A stretch of 64,000 nucleotides of DNA from Nitratireductor sp. Lineage in GTDB: Bacteria > Pseudomonadota > Alphaproteobacteria > Rhizobiales > Rhizobiaceae. This document shows, one piece after another, positions 15,991 through 25,085 of the stretch. The translations under genes and the position numbers were made by a program. The notes beneath the pieces were generated by a model. The model worked only from the letters and a program-made list of their open reading frames with translations. It ran no database searches and was not told the origin of the DNA. The stretch lies in NCBI GenBank assembly GCA_020637805.1, contig JACKJU010000012.1, positions 30,173-94,172 of the forward strand. The letters are read 5' to 3'. Positions within the stretch are counted from its first letter, which is position 1. Every line of letters begins with the position of its first letter.

Positions 15991-16893
15991 TCAAGCCAGC
16001 GAATGGCTTCGAAGCGAGGAGAGCAATGTCTGTTTCGATGTGTCGAGATGCTCGCGCGCGGACTTGAGGGCACGCGCTTCGTCTCGCGCCCTCAACGCCT
16101 CGATGGTTTTCAGGTGTTCACCGATGGCAGCCAGGTTGCGGTCCCGCTCGTCCTTCTTGTCCCATTGGTAATGGTAGTGAAAGATCAGCGTGATGACCTT
16201 CTGGAACTCGGCAGCGAACCGGTTGCGGACCACGCTTCCAATGGCGGCATGGAACTGTTCGTCAAGGAGCGAGAAATCCTGGAAGCGGGTATCGATGTCT
16301 GCTGCAAGTTCGTTATGGGCTGCTTCGAGTGCGTGTAGCCTCGGCCAGATCCCGTGTTCATCCGGCAGCGCCACGAGCTGTGAAACGGCATTCAGTTCCA
16401 GCATGATGCGGAAATCGCTGAGTTCCACTGCGTAGTCCCGCGTAAAGCCCGCGAGTTCCCAGCCACCCCTTAGCCGCCGCTGCACAAGTCCGAAACGGCT
16501 GAGCGATGCCAGGAATTCCTGCAGACCATGGGCCGGAACGCCGAACTTGCGAGAAAGATCGGTGACATTCAGTGCGGTTCCGGGCGGTACGTCGAAGCGC
16601 AGGACCCAGTCGAGAAACTGCCTTTCGAGTTCCTCCGCCGATAACTGGTCGGTCTGGACGGGAAGCCTGTCTGCCTCCACCGGCAACCGCAGCAGCGTTT
16701 TCGAACGGCCGCTCCAGTCGATGATCCTCTCCGCCCGCAGGCGCTCCAGGGCGCTTCGAACGATTGTCCGGCTGACATCCAGATAGGAAGCGAGCGCAAG
16801 CTCTGCCGGAAGATGGTCCCCCACTTTTTGCTCCGCACAGTGGTCGAGAAGCCGGTTGTATGCCTCCCTGAATCGGTCGTCGGTCCTAGCCAT
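15991..16893 (-). CDS. GntR/FadR-family regulator with two winged-helix regions and FCD domain
   Basis: A 300-residue regulator. The N-terminal GntR winged helix (about 5-70) contains LASYLDVSRTIVRSALERLR. A second winged-helix-like segment follows (about 85-150, VTDLSRKFGVPAHGLQEFLA), then an FCD ligand-binding domain with FRIMLELNAVSQLVALPDEH and ALEAAHNEL. A doubled DNA-binding part is unusual for the family. It is divergent from the three sugar oxidoreductase genes, and a perfect ATTGTCGACAAT palindrome lies in the shared promoter region. It probably represses that cassette until a sugar or sugar acid binds. Confidence 0.85.
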   Translation of the reverse strand: MARTDDRFREAYNRLLDHCAEQKVGDHLPAELALASYLDVSRTIVRSALERLRAERIIDWSGRSKTLLRLPVEADRLPVQTDQLSAEELERQFLDWVLRFDVPPGTALNVTDLSRKFGVPAHGLQEFLASLSRFGLVQRRLRGGWELAGFTRDYAVELSDFRIMLELNAVSQLVALPDEHGIWPRLHALEAAHNELAADIDTRFQDFSLLDEQFHAAIGSVVRNRFAAEFQKVITLIFHYHYQWDKKDERDRNLAAIGEHLKTIEALRARDEARALKSAREHLDTSKQTLLSSLRSHSLA

Positions 16894-16930
16894 GACAGTC
16901 TCCTGCGAAAATGACTAGCACTTCGGCGGT

Positions 16931-16942
16931 ATTGTCGACAAT
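16931..16942. promoter_or_regulatory. Candidate GntR operator ATTGTCGACAAT
   Basis: A perfect 12-bp palindrome with the TTGT-N2-ACAA spacing of FadR-subfamily operators. It lies 38 bp upstream of the GntR start and about 170 bp upstream of the dehydrogenase start. A TTGACA (16955-16960) is nearby in an AT-rich patch. Confidence 0.5.
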
Positions 16943-17110
16943 TATTAAAAACAATTGACAGCGCGCAGGCCAGAGGCTCATTTTCCGATTTACTGCCTTG
17001 TACCGATCCCGAAAGCCCTGAAATTGCGAGCTGCCCGCGGGATGGTCGCCCAGAGATTTGGAAAAAATGCAATGAATTCGCTCGATACAGGAATTGCGGG
17101 AAACGAGACC

Positions 17111-18106
17111 ATGCTGTGCGGCGTGTGCGTGGAGCCTGGAACCTTCGAACTTCGCGAAGCGCCCGTTCCTGCAGAAGCCCCGGATGGCTGGGCGCTGGTC
17201 GATATCAAGGCGATCGGCATCTGCGGCACCGACTATCACATCTTCGAGGGCAAACACCCCTATCTCGCCTATCCGCGCGTCATCGGGCACGAGTTGAGCG
17301 GCAGGCTGGCTGCCGACGCTGGCGGTCTTTCTGCCGGCGATCTCGTGGTCATCAATCCCTATGTTTCCTGCGGCACCTGCCGTGCCTGCCGGCGCGGCAA
17401 GCCCAATTGCTGCGAGAGGATCGAGGTTCTGGGGGTACACCGCGACGGCGGCATGTGCTCGCGCCTTGCTGTTCCGGTGAAGAACCTCTACCCGGCGCAT
17501 GGCCTGACCGAGATCCAGGCTGCCATGGTGGAATTCCTCGCCATTGGCGCTCATGCAGTTTCGCGCTCCGGCATAGCCGCCGGTGACCGGGTGCTGGTTA
17601 CCGGTGCCGGGCCGATCGGCATCGGTGCGGCGTTGTTCGCGCGTCTGGAGGGGGCAGAAGTTCACCTGCTTGACCTGAGCAGGGAACGTCTTGAACTGGC
17701 TGGCAGCAAGTTCGGATTCGATCGGCTGCACCATGACCCGTCACACATTCTCGAAGGCGAACTGGCTGACGGCTTCGACATCGTGTTCGACGCCACCGGT
17801 TCGGCCCGAGCCATCGAGGGCGGTTTTCCGCTTCTGGCGCATGGTTCGACCTATGTGCTCATTAGCGTGGTCAAGGACACGATCACCTTCGAGGATGCCG
17901 AGTTTCACAAGCGCGAGACGCGCATTGTCGGCAGCCGCAACGCATTGCATGCCGATTTCGAGCGCGTGATCGAGGCAATCCGCAACGGCAAGATCGACAC
18001 GGATGCGCTTCTCTCGGCTGAAATCCCGCTTGGCGAATTGCCGGGCAGGTTTGCCGGTCTGGCAGGCGACCGCACCGGCCTGATCAAGGCCGTCGTTCGC
18101 CCATGA
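17111..18106 (+). CDS. Zinc-dependent alcohol/sugar dehydrogenase (MDR superfamily)
   Basis: Oxidises a sugar, polyol or sugar acid with NAD(P). The 331 residues show GICGTDYHIFEGKHP with the catalytic-zinc cysteine, GHELSG with the zinc histidine and glutamate, the four-cysteine structural zinc lobe CGTCRACRRGKPNCC and the Rossmann motif VTGAGPIGIGAALFA. The start is uncertain. I use the ATG at 17111 (GGGA 9 bp upstream) because homologues begin there; an in-frame ATG at 17072 would add 13 residues. The gene overlaps the next one by 4 bp (ATGA) and is divergent from the GntR regulator, so the three oxidoreductases form one operon. Confidence 0.9.
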   Translation: MLCGVCVEPGTFELREAPVPAEAPDGWALVDIKAIGICGTDYHIFEGKHPYLAYPRVIGHELSGRLAADAGGLSAGDLVVINPYVSCGTCRACRRGKPNCCERIEVLGVHRDGGMCSRLAVPVKNLYPAHGLTEIQAAMVEFLAIGAHAVSRSGIAAGDRVLVTGAGPIGIGAALFARLEGAEVHLLDLSRERLELAGSKFGFDRLHHDPSHILEGELADGFDIVFDATGSARAIEGGFPLLAHGSTYVLISVVKDTITFEDAEFHKRETRIVGSRNALHADFERVIEAIRNGKIDTDALLSAEIPLGELPGRFAGLAGDRTGLIKAVVRP

Positions 18107-19218
18107 CCGTGACCCCGATCCTGCAGTTCGGCACCAGCCGGTTCCTGCAGGCCCATGCCGATCTCTTCATTTCGCAGGCCATGACGCAGGGTTCGGCACT
18201 GGGGCCGGTAACGGTGGTCCAGTCGAGCGGCGATCCGGCGCGCAGGCACCGGCTGGATGCGCTGGCTGCACCGGGCGGCTATCCCGTCCTGATCAAGGGT
18301 ATCGAGAACGGCGAGGCGGTATCGCGCGAGGAGCGCGTCGTCTCGATTGCGCGCGCCCTTTCCACCGAAACGGATTGGCCGCAGATTGTCGAAATCGCCT
18401 CGGCGGAAGCCATGATCATCCTGTCCAACACGGGTGATTCCGGCTGGAAGCCGCAGGCCGCCGACACGCAGCCGGACTACTCGCAGGCGATGTCCTACCC
18501 GGCAAAGCTCACACAACTCCTTCTTGCGAGGTTCAGGAAAACAGGGCTGCCGGTCACGGTAATGCCCGCCGAATTGATCGCCCGCAACGGCGACCGTCTG
18601 CGCGAGCGCGTACTGGAACTTGCCGCCCCGCTTTCCGATGACTTTGCGGCCTGGGTCGGTTCTGATGTCGTCTTTGCCAATTCGCTGGTCGACCGCATCG
18701 TGTCCGAACCGCTGGAACCGGCGGGCGCAGTGGCCGAGCCCTATGCACTCTGGGCCATCGAGGATTGTCCGGGTCTCGTTCTGCCCTGCACCCATCCGGC
18801 CATCCAGGTGGTGCCGGATCTCGAACGCATCGAGAAATTGAAACTCCACATCCTCAACCTGGGGCACACCTATCTGGTTGCAAACTGGCTGGCGCGAGGT
18901 GGTGCCGGTTCGCCGCTGGTGCGCGAGCAGATGGCCGATGAGGGCATTCGTGCCGATCTGAAGCACATGTATGAGCGCGAGGTTCTGCCCACCTTCGAAG
19001 CTGCCGGGTATGGGCACGAGGCAGGGGTTTATGTACGGGTCACCCTCGAGCGCTTCGCAAACCCGTTTCTGGTGCACAGGCTCTCCGACATTGCCCAGAA
19101 CCACGAGGAAAAGACGCGCCGGCGCATCGGTGCATTCATCGACTGGAGCCGGGAAATTGGCTCCCCGACCAGCCGGCCGCGCCTGACTGCGATCATCGAG
19201 GAAGGAAAACACCTGTGA
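18103..19218 (+). CDS. Mannitol dehydrogenase-family oxidoreductase (mannonate/altronate type)
   Basis: A 371-residue member of the polyol-specific long-chain dehydrogenase family, which interconverts sugar acids or polyols and their keto forms. It begins with ILQFGTSRFLQAHADLF, a version of the family nucleotide-binding start, and has the catalytic K-x4-N-x2-H pattern in KLHILNLGH. It is shorter than mannitol dehydrogenase (about 490) and closer in size to altronate oxidoreductase-like proteins. The start overlaps the upstream stop by 4 bp and the end overlaps the next start, showing translational coupling. The true substrate is not evident. Confidence 0.85.
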   Translation: MTVTPILQFGTSRFLQAHADLFISQAMTQGSALGPVTVVQSSGDPARRHRLDALAAPGGYPVLIKGIENGEAVSREERVVSIARALSTETDWPQIVEIASAEAMIILSNTGDSGWKPQAADTQPDYSQAMSYPAKLTQLLLARFRKTGLPVTVMPAELIARNGDRLRERVLELAAPLSDDFAAWVGSDVVFANSLVDRIVSEPLEPAGAVAEPYALWAIEDCPGLVLPCTHPAIQVVPDLERIEKLKLHILNLGHTYLVANWLARGGAGSPLVREQMADEGIRADLKHMYEREVLPTFEAAGYGHEAGVYVRVTLERFANPFLVHRLSDIAQNHEEKTRRRIGAFIDWSREIGSPTSRPRLTAIIEEGKHL

Positions 19219-20180
19219 AAACCAACCGGATTGGCGGCACTGCCGTTCAGGTCTCCGAAATCTCGTTCGGCTGTGCCGGGATCGGCAATCTCTTCCGCAA
19301 GGTTTCAGACGAGGCGGCAGCCCAGGTGCTCGAACACGCATGGGAACGCGGCGTCCGCTATTTCGATACGGCGCCTCACTACGGCAGGGGGCTTTCCGAG
19401 CAGCGGCTCGGCCGGTTTCTCAAGGGCCGCGACCGCTCGCACTACGTGCTGTCGACCAAGGTCGGACGCCTGTTGTCTCCCGGCGAGCAACTGGCGGAGG
19501 CTGACAGCTATGTCGAGCCGCTGCCGAACTCGGTGCGCTACGACTATTCAGGCGACGGTATCGAGGCCGCATTCGAACAAAGCTGCGAGCGGCTGGGGAC
19601 TTCGCATGTGGATATCGTCTACATCCACGACATAGGCACCTATACCCATGGCGATGCCAATTCAGGCCACATGGCCGACCTGATGGCCTCGGGCATCGAC
19701 CGGCTGCGCAAGCTGAAGGAAAAAGGCCGCATCGGCGCATTTGGTCTGGGTGTCAACGAGAACGAGGTCTGCATCGACATCATGGCCGAAGCGGATATCG
19801 ACGTCATTCTGCTTGCCGGGCGGCTCACCCTTCTCGACCGCTCCGCGGAGGAGCGGCTGGTGCCGCTGTGCCGGGAGAAGAATGTCAGCCTCGTGCTGGG
19901 CGGCATTTTCAACTCCGGCATACTGGCCACCGGTCCCGTTCCGGGCGCGCACTACGATTACGGCCCTGCGCCGGATGATGTCTTGAAACGCGTTGGTGAA
20001 CTCCAGGAGCGCGCATCTGCTGCCGGTGTCGGACTTGCCCACGCCGCGCTGCGTTTCGCACTCACCCATCCGATGGCAGCTTCGGTATTGATCGGCACCG
20101 CGAAGGTCTCTTCGCTCGACCGCAACCTCGACGCTGCCGAAGCTCCCTGGCCAGCAGCCGCGGATTCGGTGCTGGCCTGA
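19215..20180 (+). CDS. Aldo/keto reductase (aldose 1-dehydrogenase type)
   Basis: A 321-residue TIM-barrel NAD(P) oxidoreductase. The catalytic tetrad can be placed: Asp and Tyr in FDTAPHYGRG, Lys in LSTKVGRLL and His in YIHDIGTY. Closest families by motif are D-threo-aldose 1-dehydrogenase, L-fucose dehydrogenase and pyridoxal 4-dehydrogenase, which oxidise sugars to lactones. The GTG start overlaps the preceding stop (GTGA). With the zinc dehydrogenase and the mannonate-type enzyme it suggests a non-phosphorylating route for a deoxy or rare sugar. No dehydratase, aldolase or transporter is present here. Confidence 0.88.
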   Translation: MKTNRIGGTAVQVSEISFGCAGIGNLFRKVSDEAAAQVLEHAWERGVRYFDTAPHYGRGLSEQRLGRFLKGRDRSHYVLSTKVGRLLSPGEQLAEADSYVEPLPNSVRYDYSGDGIEAAFEQSCERLGTSHVDIVYIHDIGTYTHGDANSGHMADLMASGIDRLRKLKEKGRIGAFGLGVNENEVCIDIMAEADIDVILLAGRLTLLDRSAEERLVPLCREKNVSLVLGGIFNSGILATGPVPGAHYDYGPAPDDVLKRVGELQERASAAGVGLAHAALRFALTHPMAASVLIGTAKVSSLDRNLDAAEAPWPAAADSVLA

Positions 20181-20207
20181 CGAGTGATCTGTCGCGTGCG
20201 CAGGAAA

Positions 20208-20233
20208 AATCGTACCGCTCGGCCAAACGGTAC
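20208..20233 (-). terminator. Possible terminator read on the minus strand
   Basis: GTACCG (20212-20217) and CGGTAC (20228-20233) form a 6-bp stem. On the minus strand it is followed by GATTTTT. It would end a transcript coming from the tRNA-Leu side. Confidence 0.35.
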
Positions 20234-20296
20234 AACCAAACTGGCAAGCAGTCCGCGAGGGAGAAACCTAGAGCTGGTGTTATGCCGCAAAAGGCT

Positions 20297-20326
20297 GCGA
20301 AGAGCGGCCCGCGAAGCGGCGCGAGC
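20297..20326. repeat. 30-bp direct repeat, copy 1
   Basis: GCGAAGAGCGGCCCGCGAAG (20297-20316) plus CGGCGCGAGC. It matches copy 2 at 28 of 30 positions, 113 bp away. Each copy can fold around a TCTTC loop on the minus strand. Confidence 0.6.
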
Positions 20327-20409
20327 GCGCCGGAGGCACTTGCAAACGATATGGAAAAAGGTGCGCCTGAACCGAATAACCTCGAAGCACGCTGATGTCG
20401 CACCAGACC

Positions 20410-20439
20410 GCGAAGAGCGGTCCGCGACGCGGCGCGAGC
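20410..20439. repeat. 30-bp direct repeat, copy 2
   Basis: Same unit with T for C and C for A at two positions. On the minus strand, extended on its 3' side to 20404, it holds a perfect GACCGC-TCTTC-GCGGTC hairpin. It lies 35 bp from the 3' end of tRNA-Leu and may help end or process that transcript. Confidence 0.6.
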
Positions 20440-20474
20440 ATTGCGAAGCAATCTGCGAGAAAGAAAGAAAAGAT

Positions 20475-20560
20475 GGTGCCCAGAAGAGGACTCGAACCTC
20501 CACACCCTTGCGAGTACCAGCACCTGAAGCTGGCGCGTCTACCAATTCCGCCATCTGGGC
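20475..20560 (-). tRNA. tRNA-Leu (anticodon CAG), CCA end encoded
   Basis: Read on the minus strand, an 86-nt gene begins GCCCAGATGGCGGAATTGG. It has the long class II variable arm, the T-arm GTTCGAGTC and an acceptor closing TCTGGGC followed by CCA. The anticodon stem CCAGC/GCTGG encloses TTCAGGT, giving anticodon CAG for CUG codons. The discriminator base is A, as expected for leucine. Direct repeats lie just downstream; no integrated element is seen at its 3' end. Confidence 0.97.
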
Positions 20561-20904
20561 CCGTGCGGCACGAGGGTGCCGACAGTGGCGAGACACTTAG
20601 TGACACCATCGGCAACTGTCAACGGGAGATTCACCGGAAACAGCGCGATTTTAGCCGCCTGCGCTGCATTGCGGAAAAACCGGGTTTGCGGTTGGAAAAA
20701 CGTTTGCCGCGGGTTCCAAAATCCCTTGCGCCGCTATAAACAGGATCGCGTAGGAAAGATGCGATGCCGGCCTGCGAACGCGCGCCCTGATAACGGATGA
20801 ACGCAACCTCGCGAGGTTCGCTTCCCGGATAGGGCCAGCGTCCGGCTCGCCGCATTTCAGCAGTGCCAGGGCCCCGGCAGGCCCGGGCAAAAGAGGTTTT
20901 CACG
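20561..20904. other. Intergenic region upstream of tRNA-Leu and the NDUFA9-like gene
   Basis: These 344 bp hold promoters for the minus-strand tRNA and the plus-strand gene. Frames crossing it have no support. I see no clear operator or terminator. Confidence 0.45.
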
Positions 20905-21867
20905 ATGAACCAGCCCAAACTCGTCACCATTTTCGGCGGCTCCGGTTTCGTAGGCCGCTATATCGTCAGCGCGCTGGCGAAACGCGGCTACCGCATCCGT
21001 GTCGCGACCCGCCGTCCCGATCTTGCCTTTGACCTGAGGCCGCTAGGCGATGTCGGCCAGATCCAGCTCGTTCAGGCAAATGTCCGCGTCCGCTGGTCTG
21101 TCGACCGCGCGGTCGAGGGGGCAGACGCGGTGATCAACCTGGTTGGCACCTTCGATGCCGGCGGCCGCAACAATTTCGACGCGGTTCACGTGTTCGGCGC
21201 CCGCGCCATCGCCGAAGCCGCCCGTGCTTCGGGTGCGGGCCTGATTCACATGAGTGCCATCGGCGCCGATCCCGAATCCGGTTCCGGCTACGGCCGTTCC
21301 AAGGGACTGGGCGAGCAGGCTGCGTTCGAAACGGTCAAGAAGGCCATCGTCTTCCGCCCGTCCGTGATATTCGGGCAGGAGGATGAGTTCTTCAATCGCT
21401 TTGCCGGAATGGCGCGCATCTCGCCATTCCTGCCCCTGATCGGTGGCGGACACACGAAGTTTCAGCCGGTCTATGTCGGCGACGTTGCCGAAGCCTTTGC
21501 CCGCGCTGTCGATGGCGAGGTTGCCGGTGGCAAGGTCTATGAACTTGGCGGTCCCGACGTGGCGACCTTCCGCGAGTGCATGGACCTGATGCAGGACATC
21601 ATCCACCGTCGCAATGCCTACCTGCCTGTTCCCTTCTTCCTAGCGGGCGCCATCGGCAAGCTGACCGGCTGGCTGCCGGGCGCACCGATCACCTCCGACC
21701 AGGTTAAGATGCTTCGCAACGACAACGTGGTTTCCGAGGATGCGATCAGCCAGGGCAGGACCCTGCGCGGCATCGGCATCACGCCGCACACGATGGAGGC
21801 AATTTTGCCGACATACCTGGTGCGCTTCCGCCCGCATGGTCAGTTCGAGCGCCGAGGCGAAGTGTAA
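20905..21867 (+). CDS. NAD(P)-binding protein, complex I NDUFA9-like (atypical SDR)
   Basis: A 320-residue atypical short-chain dehydrogenase-fold protein like the NDUFA9/39-kDa accessory subunit of respiratory complex I. It starts with the Rossmann motif TIFGGSGFVGRYIVSAL. Then come VINLVGTFDAGGRNNFDAVH, HMSAIGADPESGSGYGRSKG with the Y-x3-K pair, and FRPSVIFGQEDEFFNRFA. The ATG at 20905 follows AAGAGG. Alphaproteobacterial members may help complex I assembly, but this is known mainly for the mitochondrial protein. The gene is not next to nuo genes here. Confidence 0.9.
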   Translation: MNQPKLVTIFGGSGFVGRYIVSALAKRGYRIRVATRRPDLAFDLRPLGDVGQIQLVQANVRVRWSVDRAVEGADAVINLVGTFDAGGRNNFDAVHVFGARAIAEAARASGAGLIHMSAIGADPESGSGYGRSKGLGEQAAFETVKKAIVFRPSVIFGQEDEFFNRFAGMARISPFLPLIGGGHTKFQPVYVGDVAEAFARAVDGEVAGGKVYELGGPDVATFRECMDLMQDIIHRRNAYLPVPFFLAGAIGKLTGWLPGAPITSDQVKMLRNDNVVSEDAISQGRTLRGIGITPHTMEAILPTYLVRFRPHGQFERRGEV

Positions 21868-22183
21868 CCGGTCTGTCCCCTGCTGGCAGCGGCCGGTAAA
21901 GCGGCCGCGTCATTGTGCTATTATACGATTGAACGACGCATAGGCGCTGCATCGGTTGTGCAAATTTTCACAAGCGGGCGGATTGACTTGCGCCACCCAT
22001 TGCCCTTGTCTCTATCCAGGCCGCGATTTGAGGAACTTGGGTGAATCGTGGCTGGCCGGACGGGAGGAACTTCCGGTATTGTCACGTGAGGGCGTGATGC
22101 AGTGAGGAGCGGGCCTGTGCGGTTGAGGAGCCGTGCAGCCGAACCGGCACCAGTTGCCGGATTTCAGGGAGGAGCAGGCGCAC
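21868..22183. other. Intergenic region before the acyl-CoA ligase operon
   Basis: A 316-bp gap with no supported gene. A TTGACT lies at 21983-21988 but I see no well-spaced -10. The ribosome binding site AGGGAGGAG ends the region. It presumably holds the promoter of the ligase-transporter operon. Confidence 0.45.
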
Positions 22184-24211
22184 ATGAATGCGCAAGCAAG
22201 GGCTATTGTATCCGGCGAAAAGGGCGCGCGTGTTTCCGGCGGTCCCGACACTTTCCCGAAATACCTTCTTTTGAATGCCAAGCGTTTTGCCGATCGCCCG
22301 GCCATGCGGCACAAGACCTTTGGCATTTGGCAAAGCTGGACCTGGTCGGAACTGACAGCAGAGATCCGGGCCTTTTCCATGGGGCTGGAATCGCTTGGCC
22401 TCAAGCGCGGTGAAAAGGTTGCCATCGTCGGGCAGAACCGGCCCCGGCTCTACTGGGCATTTGCCGCCGTGCAGGCGATTGGCGCGATACCCGTGCCGGT
22501 CTATGCCGATTCCGTGGCCGAGGAGATGGTCTACGTCCTCAACCACGCCGAAGTTGCCTTCGCGATCTGCCAGGACCAGGAGCAAGTCGACAAGGTGCTT
22601 TCCATGGGCGACAGCGTGCCGACGCTGAGGAAGGTCCTCTACGACGAAGTGCGCGGGCTGCGCGACTATGACCACACGAACCTGCATCCCATCGACGGTG
22701 TCGAGGCGATGGGCGAGGCCGAATACGAGGCCAATGGCGACACTACCTGGGTAAGGCACATCGAGGCGGGCAAGGGCGAAGACCTGGCGGTCATGCTCTA
22801 TACCTCGGGCACCACCGGCAAGCCGAAAGGCGTGATGCTCTCCTTCGACAACCTTACGATCTCCGCGCTCAACGGCAACGCGTTTGACCGGCTGGACGCG
22901 AACGAGGAGACGCTTGCCTATCTTCCGCTCGCCTGGGTGGGCGACCACATCTTTTCCTATGCCCAGCACTACACTGCGGGCTATTGCGTCTGCTGCCCGG
23001 AAAGCCCCGGCACCGTGGATGCTGACCGCCGCGAGATAGCGCCCACCTACTTCTTCGCGCCGCCAAGGGTCTTCGAGAGCATTCTCACCGCCGTGATGGT
23101 GCAGATGGAGGATGCGGGCCGCGTCAAGAAACGGATGTTCGACTACTTCATGGCCCATGCCCGCAAGGTGGGCGAGCAGATACTCAATGGCGACAGCGTC
23201 GGTTTCGGCGACCGCGTGAAGTACTGGCTTGGCGGAATTTTCGTCTACGGCCCGCTGAAGAACCGCATGGGCATGACGCGCCTGAAGGTGGGCTACACCG
23301 CCGGTGAGGCCATCGGCCCCGAGATCTTCAGGTTCTTCCGTTCGCTCGGCCTGAACCTGAAACAGCTCTACGGGCAGACCGAGGCTTCGGTCTATATTTC
23401 CGCCCAGCCGGATGGAGAAATCCGCGCCGACACGGTCGGCACACCCTGCCCGGATGTGGAAATCCAGATCGCGGAGAACGGCGAGGTTCTCTACCGTTCG
23501 CCCGGTGTCTTTGTCGGCTATTACAAGAACGACGCGGCAACGAAGGAAACCAAGACCAAGGACGGCTGGGTGCATACCGGCGATGCCGGCTTCTTCGACC
23601 AAGACGGCCACCTCAAGATCATCGACCGCGCAAAGGATGTGGGCAAGCTCAACAGCGGCGACCTGTTCGCCCCCAAGTACATCGAGAACAAGCTGAAATT
23701 CTTCCCCAACATCAAGGAGGCCGTGTCGTTCGGCGACGGGCGCGACTACTGCGCGGCATTCGTCAACATCGACCTGACCTCGGTTGGCAACTGGGCCGAG
23801 CGCAACAACATTTCCTACGCATCCTACCAGGAACTGGCGCAGCACCCGCGCGTCTACGAGATGATCCAGGAGCATGTCGACGAGGTGAACCGCGACCTTG
23901 CCTCAGAGGAGATGATGGCCGGTTCCCAGATCCGCCGTTTCCTCGTGCTGCACAAGGAACTCGATGCCGACGATGGCGAACTGACCCGGACCCAGAAGGT
24001 GCGCCGTTCCTTCATCGCAGAACGCTATGCGCCGCTCATCGAGGCTTTGTATGACGGCTCGAAGGAAAAATATGTCGAGACCGAAGTCGTCTTCGAGGAC
24101 GGCCGCAAGGGCAGGATCTCGGCCACCGTCGAAATTCGCGACATGAAGGACCATCCGCCAAGCTTCACACCAACGGGGCAGGCCGCAGGTCACCAGGAGG
24201 CGGCACAATGA
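22184..24211 (+). CDS. AMP-forming long-chain acyl-CoA ligase (large form)
   Basis: Activates a carboxylic acid to its CoA thioester through an acyl-AMP. The 675 residues are of the large FadD15/long-chain type. The ATP motif MLYTSGTTGKPKGVML is intact, and QLYGQTEASVYISA and GWVHTGDAGFFDQDG follow, with a C-terminal domain holding RAKDVGKLNSGDLFAP. The ATG at 22184 has AGGGAGGAG upstream and is preferred to an earlier in-frame start. Its stop overlaps the ABC ATPase start by 4 bp, so import and activation are likely coupled. The acid is unknown; aromatic, branched or fatty acids are all possible. Confidence 0.9.
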   Translation: MNAQARAIVSGEKGARVSGGPDTFPKYLLLNAKRFADRPAMRHKTFGIWQSWTWSELTAEIRAFSMGLESLGLKRGEKVAIVGQNRPRLYWAFAAVQAIGAIPVPVYADSVAEEMVYVLNHAEVAFAICQDQEQVDKVLSMGDSVPTLRKVLYDEVRGLRDYDHTNLHPIDGVEAMGEAEYEANGDTTWVRHIEAGKGEDLAVMLYTSGTTGKPKGVMLSFDNLTISALNGNAFDRLDANEETLAYLPLAWVGDHIFSYAQHYTAGYCVCCPESPGTVDADRREIAPTYFFAPPRVFESILTAVMVQMEDAGRVKKRMFDYFMAHARKVGEQILNGDSVGFGDRVKYWLGGIFVYGPLKNRMGMTRLKVGYTAGEAIGPEIFRFFRSLGLNLKQLYGQTEASVYISAQPDGEIRADTVGTPCPDVEIQIAENGEVLYRSPGVFVGYYKNDAATKETKTKDGWVHTGDAGFFDQDGHLKIIDRAKDVGKLNSGDLFAPKYIENKLKFFPNIKEAVSFGDGRDYCAAFVNIDLTSVGNWAERNNISYASYQELAQHPRVYEMIQEHVDEVNRDLASEEMMAGSQIRRFLVLHKELDADDGELTRTQKVRRSFIAERYAPLIEALYDGSKEKYVETEVVFEDGRKGRISATVEIRDMKDHPPSFTPTGQAAGHQEAAQ

Positions 24212-25056
24212 ACATGCACGACATCACCGTGAAGCATGGCCAGGAGCTGCGCATGACGCGGCCCGACGACGGCATCAGGCGCGGCGACCCGCTCCTCGTC
24301 GTCGACAACATCTCGCTTTCCTTCGGTGGCGTGAAGGCGATCACCGACATCTCCTTTGATATCCTGAAGGGCGAGATCCGCGCCATCATCGGGCCGAACG
24401 GCGCCGGCAAGACCTCGATGCTCAACGTCATCAATGGCTTCTACCACCCGCAGGAAGGTACGATTACCTTCCGCGGTGAGAAGCGCTCGAAGATGCGCAC
24501 CCACGAGGCCGCCAACCAGGGCATCGCACGCACCTTCCAGAACATCGCGCTGTTCAAGGGCATGAGCGTTCTCGACAACATCATGACCGGCCGCATCACG
24601 CTGATGAACCGGAACATGGCATGGCAGGCGCTGTGGCGCGGCCCGGCCGAGCGCGAGGAGATCGAGCATCGCCAGGCGGTCGAGCACATCATCGATTTCC
24701 TCGAGATCGAACATATCCGCAAGACGCCGGTCGGGCGGCTGCCCTACGGCCTGCAGAAGCGGGTGGAACTGGGCAGGGCACTGGCCGCGGAACCGGCACT
24801 GTTGCTGCTCGACGAACCGATGGCGGGCATGAACCTCGAGGAAAAGGAGGACATGAGCCGCTACATCCTCGATGTGAACCAGCAGTTCGGAACCACGATT
24901 GCCCTGATCGAGCACGACATGGGCGTGGTTATGGACCTGTCCGACCGCGTCGTGGTGCTCGATTACGGCCGCAAGATCGGCGACGGCACGCCCGACGAGG
25001 TGCGTGGCAATCAGGACGTCATCGACGCCTATCTGGGGGTCAGCCATGACGATTGA
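24208..25056 (+). CDS. LivG-type ABC transporter ATP-binding protein
   Basis: One of two ATPases of a branched-chain-amino-acid-type (HAAT) importer. The 282 residues include Walker A GPNGAGKTS, a Q-loop in ARTFQNIALFKG, the signature region LPYGLQKRVELGRALA (Gly-poor but family-typical), Walker B LLLLDEPMAGMN and the switch in LIEHDMGVVMDLSDRV. The C-terminal tail PDEVRGNQDVIDAYLG is a LivG hallmark. It is the second gene of the operon, overlapping the CoA ligase by 4 bp and the permease ORF or its leader. Confidence 0.93.
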   Translation: MNMHDITVKHGQELRMTRPDDGIRRGDPLLVVDNISLSFGGVKAITDISFDILKGEIRAIIGPNGAGKTSMLNVINGFYHPQEGTITFRGEKRSKMRTHEAANQGIARTFQNIALFKGMSVLDNIMTGRITLMNRNMAWQALWRGPAEREEIEHRQAVEHIIDFLEIEHIRKTPVGRLPYGLQKRVELGRALAAEPALLLLDEPMAGMNLEEKEDMSRYILDVNQQFGTTIALIEHDMGVVMDLSDRVVVLDYGRKIGDGTPDEVRGNQDVIDAYLGVSHDD

Positions 25057-25085
25057 ACGGATGGGCGAAAACGGGGTCGTTTCCA

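Noticed and set aside
20181..20600. Frames crossing the tRNA-Leu and direct repeats
   Set aside because: They read through the tRNA and repeats, so coding is implausible.
22082..23875. 597-codon antisense frame over the acyl-CoA ligase
   Set aside because: A shadow of the ligase gene; no recognisable domain.
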